From JBLMZW01 sp050259035 (lineage in GTDB: Bacteria > Bacillota > Syntrophomonadia > Syntrophomonadales > DTU052): 10,213 bases of DNA. A program made the translations under genes and the position numbers. Below the pieces are notes generated by a model. The model searched no databases, was not told the origin of the DNA, and worked only from the letters and a program-made list of their open reading frames with translations. Positions 1 through 5,315 of the stretch are shown in pieces. The stretch is from positions 1-10,213 of the forward strand of contig JBLMZW010000034.1 in assembly GCA_050259035.1 (NCBI GenBank). The letters are read 5' to 3'. Every line of letters begins with the position of its first letter. The stretch's first letter is position 1.

Positions 1-1
1 A

Positions 2-715
2 TACTTCATGAAAGAATCCGGGATTTTGGATGTTGAAGATTACAATCTTGCCAAATGCCACATAATTAATCAAATCACTTGCAGAACGGAACAGACTCAT
101 GCACTAGCTGCTGAAGATGAAGAGAAAATAGAAGATATTCTCCGTTCTTATGCAGTCAGATATTATAAGTCGAGACAGGGGCTTAAATTCTTGCCTCTGT
201 ATTTTGCCCCCAATATATCACAGGATCTGTTAGATGAAGCACGAGCTTTATATGCAAACTATGATCCTATTGAAGAAAACCCGCGACTTCTTTTTAGACA
301 ATTAAGTTACACAAATGCCGGAGATGGATTTTTAGTTACATCAAAGGCAATGTACTGGCATTTAAATTCTTGTGCACCCCTTGTCAAGAACTTGAATTAC
401 ATACTGCTAGATGATTTGGCATCATTTCGTATTACCCCCGGATGTAAGTTCTGGCCTGAAAAGCTATGGATCAATGGTTTGTATGTAGCTGATCTATTTT
501 CTACAGCCAAGCAAGAGATCACGGTTCTCAACGATCTCATGCAAGAAATTATTAATATCAACAACTGTGAAAAGGTCAATATTCGCTCAAAATATCATCT
601 TAGCGAAAAAGATCCACTAATTCTAATTGAGGAACTACATAGTCAATACAAGCTGGGCAATATTATTGAAAACGAATTCAAACAAAGAAAGAATGAGCTG
701 TTACGGGTTGTTTAA
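2..715 (+). CDS. SHOCT / PH-like module protein, 5' end outside window
   Basis: The reading frame is open to the left edge, and the first ATG (base 8) has no visible ribosome site, so the gene probably starts upstream. Counting from that ATG, residues 64-182 form a beta-rich module: PNISQDLLDEAR, then GFLVTSKAMYWHL, LLDDLASFRI, and KLWINGLYVADLF. The same order of motifs occurs twice in the protein at 2528-3505, so the two are related. Residues 202-232 (DPLILIEELHSQYKLGNIIE, then EFKQRKNELL) match the short C-terminal SHOCT oligomerisation motif. The first 20 residues (KESGILDVEDYNLAKCHII) line up with that same SHOCT pattern, so a further domain probably precedes it. SHOCT domains commonly accompany bacterial PH-like (YokE-type) domains. 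No signal peptide or membrane span is visible. The biological role is unknown. The domain assignments are by eye. Confidence 0.75.
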   Translation, partial: YFMKESGILDVEDYNLAKCHIINQITCRTEQTHALAAEDEEKIEDILRSYAVRYYKSRQGLKFLPLYFAPNISQDLLDEARALYANYDPIEENPRLLFRQLSYTNAGDGFLVTSKAMYWHLNSCAPLVKNLNYILLDDLASFRITPGCKFWPEKLWINGLYVADLFSTAKQEITVLNDLMQEIININNCEKVNIRSKYHLSEKDPLILIEELHSQYKLGNIIENEFKQRKNELLRVV

Positions 716-734
716 CCAAGTCACGTAGTCACGA

Positions 735-754
735 AGCCCACCCTTAGCCGGGCT
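735..754. other. Short GC hairpin downstream of the PH/SHOCT gene
   Basis: AGCCC (735-739) can pair with GGGCT (750-754) around a 10-base loop containing CTTAG. It is not followed by a T run, so it is a poor terminator. The layout GAAGCCC...CTTAG...GGGCTACATGA resembles the right-end hairpins of IS200/IS605-type elements, but no tnpA or tnpB sequence is nearby. It may be a remnant or coincidence. Confidence 0.25.
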
Positions 755-834
755 ACATGAGAACCCCGCATGATATTAGAATTGTAAAACAGTCTTTAAG
801 AAAACTGTAAAAGGCCTTATAAGGGTGTGATTAA

Positions 835-912
835 ATGAAAAGTCGCTTAATCGAGGAAGTATGTTCGTTATTACTTCGCAATGCATATCGACCAAACACA
901 ACTTATTGGTAA
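835..912 (+). CDS. Possible 25-codon leader ORF overlapping the next gene
   Basis: ATG at 835 is preceded by AAGGGTG (about 820-826) at a workable distance and opens a 25-codon frame, MKSRLIEEVCSLLLRNAYRP followed by five more residues, with TAA at 910-912. It overlaps the start of the 881-1270 frame by 32 bases in another frame. The main ORF has no ribosome site directly in front of its ATG, while this one does. So this is either a translationally coupled leader peptide or the true N-terminus of the next gene separated by a frameshift. I cannot decide between them from sequence alone. Confidence 0.35.
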   Translation: MKSRLIEEVCSLLLRNAYRPNTTYW

Positions 913-1270
913 TCTCAACAGTAAACTAGAGAAATATTCATCCCAAGAGCAATTTTTTTATGGAGATCTACAACAATCCGAATTACACGCACTGTATAAG
1001 ATCATTGATCATGTATGTTTAGATAAACAAAGCAAAGAACACATTGTTTATAAGTATCACGCAGAAAAATTAACAACGGAAGGTGTGAACGATTCTTCTT
1101 TGCATGAAGTAATGCAAGATTACCAAAAATATAGGTATATAGCATTGGAGGACATAGCAATACGTTGCTTACAACAAGACCTTGTTACAACAGATCAGGC
1201 TCAGCAAATATTACAACAAATTTACACCAAGGAAGTGGAAAAACATACTGTTTCTTTGTCAGATCTCTAG
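881..1270 (+). CDS. Hypothetical protein, 129 residues, start uncertain
   Basis: I do not recognise this protein. It is hydrophilic, predicted mostly helical and rich in Gln and charged residues (SKLEKYSSQEQFFYGDLQQS; DLVTTDQAQQILQQIYTKEV), with one cysteine in each half and no membrane span or signal peptide. ATG 881 is the first start codon after the in-frame stop at 848-850. A GAGGAAG stretch (853-859) sits about 21 bases upstream, too far for normal use. The overlapping short ORF at 835-912 may supply translation by coupling, or a frameshift may have split one gene. A strong terminator follows at 1302-1343, so the transcript ends here. It lies between accessory-looking genes and a repeat block, which fits lineage-specific cargo. 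Confidence 0.6.
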   Translation: MHIDQTQLIGNLNSKLEKYSSQEQFFYGDLQQSELHALYKIIDHVCLDKQSKEHIVYKYHAEKLTTEGVNDSSLHEVMQDYQKYRYIALEDIAIRCLQQDLVTTDQAQQILQQIYTKEVEKHTVSLSDL

Positions 1271-1301
1271 TACTGCTGTAGTATTCAAGTATTTTACCAC
1301 G

Positions 1302-1343
1302 AGAGGGCCTTGCACTTCATCGTGCTCGGCCCTCTTTCCTTTT
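1302..1343 (+). terminator. Rho-independent terminator after 881-1270 gene
   Basis: AGAGGGCC (1302-1309) pairs perfectly with GGCCCTCT (1328-1335). Inside the loop, GCAC (1312-1315) pairs with GTGC (1322-1325). The stem is followed by TTCCTTTT. It lies about 30 bases past the stop codon of the 129-residue ORF. Confidence 0.85.
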
Positions 1344-1402
1344 CCAGTAACATAAAAAGCGCCAGCGACTTTAACTTCCACACTAGGTTTCAAACCAATA
1401 TA

Positions 1403-1788
1403 TAATCCTTCTATTAGTTTCTTCCTTTTCAGCAGAAGAGAATGTATTTATTATTTTTTAATTATATATATTATTATATTATAGCAGGGGAGGAACCCTT
1501 TTCTGGCCGCGGTTTCAGAGATCCAGATGGGTAGTGGCTTGGGTAATTTTTACCCATGTTAGGATCCATATATGAGTAATTTTTACCCAAGTTAGGTTCC
1601 ATAGTGTGTCCGATTGTACAACTCTAAACTTTTTCAGTTCGTCTGGTGGGCAATTTTTACCCATGCCAGGTTGCATGTTGTTGTCCGATTGTACAACCCT
1701 AAACTTTTTCAGTTCGTCTGGTGGGTAATTTTTACCCATGTCAGGTTCCACAGTGTTGCTCGATTGTAGAACCCCTTGTGGCTGGGGG
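1403..1788. repeat. Long direct repeat, copy A
   Basis: This non-coding block matches 3546-3835 along nearly its whole length. The shared landmarks, in order, are TAATCYTTCTA, CAGAAGAGA, an AT-rich TATTTATTATT stretch, TCTGGCCGCGGTT, then a chain of palindromes GGGTAATTTTTACCC joined by ATGTYAGGTTCCA and TGTCCGATTGTACAAC. The first 39 bases align without gaps. Copy A has about 20 extra bases in its AT-rich part and one additional 75-base unit. A minus-strand open frame crosses it, but its protein is only the translation of the repeats (PPDELKKFRVVQSD twice) and it has no convincing ribosome site, so I treat the region as non-coding. The repeated short palindromic sites near an end-like TGTTGTCCG...GTACAAC motif recall the multi-site termini of IS21-type elements. 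No transposase is present. Confidence 0.85.
1574..1788. repeat. Tandem 75-base repeat, nearly three units
   Basis: Palindromic cores at 1574-1588, 1648-1662 and 1723-1737 and the TGTCCGATTGTACA-type motif at 1607, 1682 and 1757 both recur every 74-75 bases. The linker CTAAACTTTTTCAGTTCG and the following CTGGTGGG are identical in the first two units. The third unit diverges after the GATTGTAGAAC motif (changed from GTACAAC). Confidence 0.9.
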
Positions 1789-1940
1789 AATAGCAATTGA
1801 TAATGACCCCCCTTTTATATGCCAGACTGACATGTGATCCAAATATAATATGTTCCGAGTAGAATATATAACAGTTGCATATAAAATGACCCCTTTTTTC
1901 AATAAAGGGTGTGAATCTAATAGGATTGGAGGAACGACTA
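1789..1940. promoter_or_regulatory. AT-rich leader region with two ATGACCCC repeats
   Basis: This gap precedes the gene at 1941. ATGACCCCCCTTTT (from 1803) and ATGACCCCTTTTTT (from 1886) are near-identical and 83 bases apart in the same orientation. A TATAAT hexamer lies at 1844-1849, but I see no good -35 partner at 16-18 bases, so the promoter remains uncertain. Confidence 0.35.
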
Positions 1941-2384
1941 ATGGATATATTACTAGAGATTAAACAAGCGTTTAATTTTCTAATAGATAAATATAATTTT
2001 GAACTTCAGATGAAAACACGCAATGCTTACGCAGTACTTAAATATAGACGTAAAGACATTGGCATTGACTTAGAAGTAGAATATGTTGATTTCTGTGTTT
2101 CTGTTATGATTGTAAGAATTACTAATGGCAAAGAGCCTAAAGTGTACATTAGAGATGATAATGGAAAAAAGTATAGAGAGTATTTAGAAATAATCTTGAT
2201 GGAGGCAGGCCTAATTAGTCAGGCCGGCCTGAAAACATATCATAAGATAAATCAAAAGTATCGAAAAAAAGGCATATCCATAGTTGAAAAAACCGAACTT
2301 GAATCTATTATGATAAAGCAACAAGCTGATCTTCTCGCTAAGTATATCGACTATATAATTGAGAAAAAAGAAGGTCTGTTTTAG
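1941..2384 (+). CDS. Hypothetical protein, 147 residues
   Basis: The frame is open from a GTG at 1911, but GGAGG at 1928-1932 lies eight bases before ATG 1941, so I take 1941 as the start. The protein is charged and likely a small alpha/beta cytosolic domain. It has an N-terminal helix (MDILLEIKQAFNFLIDKYNF), alternating strands (YAVLKYRRKDIGIDLEVEYV, then FCVSVMIVRI), then two long helices ending IMIKQQADLLAKYIDYIIEK. No Cys pair, membrane span or nucleotide-binding motif is visible. The fold outline is like that of small immunity-type proteins found in variable loci, but nothing specific supports that role. It sits alone between repeat copy A and the PH-module gene, 143 bases upstream of the latter, and is AT-rich like the rest of this cassette. 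Confidence 0.75.
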   Translation: MDILLEIKQAFNFLIDKYNFELQMKTRNAYAVLKYRRKDIGIDLEVEYVDFCVSVMIVRITNGKEPKVYIRDDNGKKYREYLEIILMEAGLISQAGLKTYHKINQKYRKKGISIVEKTELESIMIKQQADLLAKYIDYIIEKKEGLF

Positions 2385-2431
2385 AACTGACGCAAAAGAG
2401 TTTATCAAGGCCGCATATAGGTTTTGAAGAG

Positions 2432-2459
2432 GATCGGTGCCTTTTTTTATTGGTACCGT
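2432..2459 (+). terminator. Weak hairpin in the gap before the PH-module gene
   Basis: GGTGCC and GGTACC flank a TTTTTTTATT loop and can form a six-pair stem with one G-U pair; the T run is in the loop rather than after the stem. It could slow or end transcription from the 147-residue gene, but it is not a classical terminator. Confidence 0.25.
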
Positions 2460-2527
2460 TAATAGCTTTTCGTGAATTCCATTTGGAAAAGCCATATCAT
2501 AAATGGTTTGGATAAGGGGTACGGCAA

Positions 2528-3505
2528 ATGGTGAATCAAGAAATTATCTCGATTTTGCAGAATTATAAAAAAAGGTGTTTAGGACTAAATCAAATTGCAC
2601 TATATCCCAATATCCCACAAAAACTATGGGGTTATATCAGTGATCGGTTTCCTGAGTTTAATATTGAAGTAGAGACTCCTCTTGTATTCTATACCATTGG
2701 TGAAGATTATCTTAATAGATTCAAGTGTTTAATGGTAACCGATGTGAGACTTTATTATGAAACGGTTTACTACCCGATTATGGTCCAGGTTCGTGACGCT
2801 ATCAGTATTGACCAAATCAGAAACTTTGAAATTAACACAAAATGGTGGCCACTAGACACGAAACTGATGGTAAATGGCAAGAAAGTAGGAACTATTGTAC
2901 CCAATAGTAAGAATGAGGCTAGAATTCTTTCAAGATTAATTAAACATATTATTGGACATGTTGATACAACTATCCCTATAACTAAAGACGAAACCAAGGA
3001 GTACGTTGAAGAAAACCTGGAGAATTCAGGACTATTCACCTTTGCACAAGATTATTTTAATGAAGTCAATTTGGGGGGTAGGCTTTGGGGATTTGATGCA
3101 TTCTTTTACGGACCGTATATACCGAACGAAAAACTTGAGCAAGCTCGTCAGGACTATGGACATTATGATACGGATAAGGAAAAGCCTATTATATATTGCG
3201 ATAATTCTTACGTGGGTCGTTTTGGATCAATTGAATCTTCAGGACTGATCTTAACCAATAAGTATCTTTATTTTAAATTAAAAAACAGATGGGATAAAAA
3301 ATACGGAGTTGGGCGAATATCGCTTGGGGACATTAAAGAAGTTAGGGTGAAAAGTGGTGGCTTATGGGGTCGGTTAATATTAAACGGAGGCAAAAAAAGA
3401 TTAAAACTATCTCATTTCAATTTCGTTAACGGAAGAGATGCTAAGGTATTGGAAGTCTTCATAAAAAAGGTCATTAAGAACGTATCGAGGGAACGGGGTT
3501 ATTAG
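2528..3505 (+). CDS. Protein with two tandem PH-like modules, 325 residues
   Basis: The ATG follows AAGGGGT by nine bases. The protein is two copies of one module, at roughly residues 24-143 and 192-317. Each has the same motif order: an IPxxxL helix start (YPNIPQKLW; GPYIPNEKLEQAR), a hydrophobic strand (FKCLMVTDVRLYY; SGLILTNKYLYFKL), an IS-DI strand (AISIDQIRNFEI; RISLGDIKEVRV), a tryptophan plus KLxxNG hairpin (WPLDTKLMVNGKKV; LWGRLILNGGKKRL), and a closing amphipathic helix (ARILSRLIKHII; AKVLEVFIKKVI). This is the layout expected of bacterial PH-like domains ending in one helix. A third copy lies in the gene at 2-715. Unlike that gene, no SHOCT tail is seen. No membrane span or catalytic motif is visible, so a scaffold or binding role is inferred. 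The family name is my inference. The gene is bounded by repeat copy B 40 bases downstream. Confidence 0.8.
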   Translation: MVNQEIISILQNYKKRCLGLNQIALYPNIPQKLWGYISDRFPEFNIEVETPLVFYTIGEDYLNRFKCLMVTDVRLYYETVYYPIMVQVRDAISIDQIRNFEINTKWWPLDTKLMVNGKKVGTIVPNSKNEARILSRLIKHIIGHVDTTIPITKDETKEYVEENLENSGLFTFAQDYFNEVNLGGRLWGFDAFFYGPYIPNEKLEQARQDYGHYDTDKEKPIIYCDNSYVGRFGSIESSGLILTNKYLYFKLKNRWDKKYGVGRISLGDIKEVRVKSGGLWGRLILNGGKKRLKLSHFNFVNGRDAKVLEVFIKKVIKNVSRERGY

Positions 3506-3545
3506 CAGCTCTTTATAAGTATTGATTTGGAAAGGATGGTTGGCT

Positions 3546-3835
3546 TAATCTTTCTACCAGTCTCTTGTTCTTCGCCAGAAGAGATTATATTTATTATTAT
3601 ATTATAACGGGGCATAAACCGTTGTCTGGCCGCGGTTCCAGAGAATCACATGGGCATTTGGCCCGGGTAATTTTTACCCATGTTAGGGTACATATATGAG
3701 TAAATTTTACCCATGTTAGGTTCCATACTGTTGTCCGATTGTAAAGCCCCTAAACTTTTCAGTTCGGCTGATGGGTAAATTTTACCCATGTCAGGTTCCA
3801 TGTTGTTGTCCGATTGTACAACCCCGGGCTGGAGC
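3546..3835. repeat. Long direct repeat, copy B
   Basis: This is the second copy of the block at 1403-1788, in the same orientation about 2.1 kb away. Palindromes lie at 3665-3679, 3698-3712 and 3773-3787 (spacing 33 and 75). Upstream are two small inverted repeats with eight-base loops, AACGG/CCGTT (3606-3623) and TCTGG/CCAGA (3625-3642). Copy A keeps a hairpin at the first place with different bases (AGGG/CCCT, 1486-1499). The TGTTGTCCGATTGTACAACC motif closes the block, and 13 bases later the ferritin-gene terminator begins. No gene is credible between 3506 and 3893. Confidence 0.85.
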
Positions 3836-3847
3836 CTGGCGCTACCA

Positions 3848-3878
3848 AAGAAAAAGGCCCCCAGTTACGCTGGAGGCC
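3848..3878 (-). terminator. Terminator of the ferritin-like gene
   Basis: On the minus strand, GGCC-T-CCAG and CTGG-G-GGCC (3856-3878) form a near-perfect stem with a five-base loop, followed by TTTTTCTTT (complement of 3847-3855). It lies just past the stop codon of the minus-strand gene at 3894-4208. Confidence 0.85.
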
Positions 3879-3893
3879 TCGGACGGGCGAATG

Positions 3894-4208
3894 TTATTGC
3901 ATTGGCATTTGGAAGTTCTGACTCTGCTGCTGTTGAATAGTTTGTTTGCCCTTTTCGATGAACTCGCCTTCTTTGGGGATCAGCATATACAGAAGCTGCT
4001 GCAGCTGACCCACATGCCTGCGTTCCTCATCAGAAATATGATAAAGCACTTTCTTAATACGCTCGTCATTGGTTGCCATGGCATGGGCCTCATAGGTTAT
4101 AATGGCCTCGATTTCACCAGCCAGATCCACACGTAAAGCCTGGGCCAGTTCATCATTGGACAACTGCTTGTTTACATTAGCCACAAAGGGGTCGGTAAGC
4201 AAAGCCAT
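3894..4208 (-). CDS. Encapsulated-ferritin-like protein
   Basis: This 104-residue protein is a two-helix ferritin-like subunit. Helix one carries Glu32, Glu34 and Tyr39 (DLAGEIEAIITYEAHA). Helix two carries the DEERRH motif with Glu62 and His65. Those positions match, as I recall, the iron ligands of the encapsulated ferritin (EncFtn) family, whose half-ferritin subunits pair to build a di-iron ferroxidase site at the dimer interface. The usual full-length ferritins and rubrerythrins are longer and have two ExxH motifs. The tail (KGKQTIQQQQSQNFQMPMQ) is Gln-rich and lacks the hydrophobic encapsulin-targeting peptide of classical EncFtn, and no encapsulin gene is in the window. GGGGG sits about ten bases before the ATG. 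The gene is 73 bases downstream of the DUF2179 gene and may share its transcript; a terminator follows. A rubrerythrin-like role in iron or peroxide handling is the alternative. Confidence 0.75.
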   Translation of the reverse strand: MALLTDPFVANVNKQLSNDELAQALRVDLAGEIEAIITYEAHAMATNDERIKKVLYHISDEERRHVGQLQQLLYMLIPKEGEFIEKGKQTIQQQQSQNFQMPMQ

Positions 4209-4281
4209 TTTATTGGATCCCCCTTCATACTCTTTTTATCTATTCTGTCATTTAGGCCAATCATTTATCCACCAAAGATGG

Positions 4282-4866
4282 TTACGAGGCCCGAACTCGC
4301 CCTACCTTACCATAGGTTTTGTGAACGTCCTTAACCGCCATGTTTATATTGCCATTATCCTTTAAGATTTCCTTCAGCTCGGGCAGGTTTTTCCGGGGCA
4401 CAACCACTGATATCAACAGGCGCTGGTTCCCGTTAAGACCGTAGCCCATCAGAGTCGTAACCGAATATCCCAGGTCCCGCAGGAGATCGGCCAGCAGAAT
4501 CCCATCCGCCTGGTGCTTGTAGATGGTAACCTCCAGCATCCCCAGGGCCAGTTTTTCCTCGATAATATTAGCCAGGTAGACACCGAATAGCCGGCCCATG
4601 GCAAAGGACACAATGAAAAGCAACCCGGCCGAATTGGAAATCAGCTTGAAAGCATAAGCGACCAGTACCGCATCCAAAAAGGTGGTTATGTACACCGGGC
4701 GCTCCATCTTGCGGGACAGAAAAACCGTTTTCAGGTTGCCCAGGGTGGTACTGAAGGCGTTCAGTAAAAATATCAGTATCAGGTCGGAAAAGGCAACCCG
4801 ATCAGCCCCGATCACTGACAGCAACCGGCTGGCTTCATATGAAATTGACGTAAACAGTTCGAACAT
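4282..4866 (-). CDS. UPF0316 / DUF2179 membrane protein
   Basis: The 194-residue protein has three predicted membrane segments at about residues 26-46, 57-77 and 80-100, with the family-typical stretch GVYLANIIEEKLALG at the end of the third. A soluble domain of about 75 residues follows (ADGILLADLLRDLGYSVTTL, then RLLISVVVPRKNLPELKEIL). That matches the UPF0316 layout (B. subtilis YebE-like): an N-terminal DUF5698-type membrane part plus a cytosolic DUF2179 ligand-binding-like domain. The biochemical function of the family is not known to me. AAGGTGAT lies six bases before ATG 4866, supporting that start. A terminator-like hairpin sits only about 20 bases upstream of the ATG, leaving no room for a promoter between. 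Expression must therefore come through or past it. Confidence 0.85.
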   Translation of the reverse strand: MFELFTSISYEASRLLSVIGADRVAFSDLILIFLLNAFSTTLGNLKTVFLSRKMERPVYITTFLDAVLVAYAFKLISNSAGLLFIVSFAMGRLFGVYLANIIEEKLALGMLEVTIYKHQADGILLADLLRDLGYSVTTLMGYGLNGNQRLLISVVVPRKNLPELKEILKDNGNINMAVKDVHKTYGKVGRVRAS

Positions 4867-4877
4867 GGTATCACCTT

Positions 4878-4936
4878 CTAAAAAATTAAGGGGACCGCCG
4901 CCTCATTCCCGAAGAAATGTTCTGGCCTGGTCCCCT
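4878..4936 (-). terminator. Terminator or attenuator just before the DUF2179 gene
   Basis: On the minus strand AGGGGACC (4936-4929) pairs with GGTCCCCT (4896-4889), followed by TTAATTTTTT. The 32-base interior holds a second stem, CATTTC-TTCG-GGAATG, with a stable TTCG loop. It may end the transcript of the 78-residue gene, but because the DUF2179 start codon follows within about 20 bases it may also act as an attenuator. Confidence 0.8.
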
Positions 4937-4965
4937 GAAAACACCTATTAATATTTAAGCTAAGC

Positions 4966-5202
4966 TTACGTTCGCCAACGGTTGTTGGCGAAGGTTTGCT
5001 TCAGGGTTCCTGAAATATAACCTGCATTGAATAGCAAGTCTGTGTATTTATGTTTTTGAGTTGGCTGAATGCCATTCGGGCACGGTATAATCATGACCCG
5101 GGCCATGCCAGAATCCACAATACGATCCAGCCCGGATTTACGAGTTCTTCTGGTTTCCAATAGATTTTTTAGGTCCATTGCACCTATCCAGGTGAGTAAC
5201 AT
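4966..5202 (-). CDS. Hypothetical protein, 78 residues
   Basis: I do not recognise this protein. AAGGAGGAAT lies seven bases before ATG 5202, which is a strong sign of a real gene. It is basic, with a Leu/Arg-rich start (DLKNLLETRRTRKSGLDRIV), a short hydrophobic stretch MARVMIIPCPNG with one cysteine, and a polar tail ending FANNRWRT. The last codons are formed by a perfect inverted repeat (4971-4992, TTCGCCAAC/GTTGGCGAA), so the C-terminus may have been reshaped by a small palindromic insertion. It lies 113 bases downstream of cysK in the same direction with no clear terminator between, and is followed by the hairpin at 4878-4936. Confidence 0.65.
   Translation of the reverse strand: MLLTWIGAMDLKNLLETRRTRKSGLDRIVDSGMARVMIIPCPNGIQPTQKHKYTDLLFNAGYISGTLKQTFANNRWRT
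4971..4992. repeat. Perfect 9-base inverted repeat with 4-base loop
   Basis: TTCGCCAAC, GGTT, GTTGGCGAA. It overlaps the last codons of the 78-residue ORF. No T run follows on either strand, so it is unlikely to be a terminator. It could be an mRNA 3' stabiliser or a REP-like element. Confidence 0.8.
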
Positions 5203-5315
5203 GGTAATTCCTCCTTACATGACCGTTATTTAAACAATGGCCACGTAATGATTGATTTAGCCGCGATATCTATTATGACGTCAGCTGGCACGTTTTGGTT
5301 GCAGTGATTTTCAAT

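Noticed and set aside
721..780. Cyclic-di-GMP (GEMM) riboswitch resemblance
   Set aside because: A few bases match the core, but the paired stems and tetraloop-receptor parts are missing.
1515..1796. Minus-strand open frame of 93 codons
   Set aside because: The translation only mirrors the 75-base DNA repeats, has no ribosome site and no sign of selection as protein.
2211..2495. Minus-strand frame of 94 codons across the 147-residue gene
   Set aside because: It lies antisense to a gene with a clear ribosome site and has none of its own.
4880..4965. T-box riboswitch ahead of the DUF2179 gene
   Set aside because: The conserved T-box antiterminator sequence is absent and the leader is too short.
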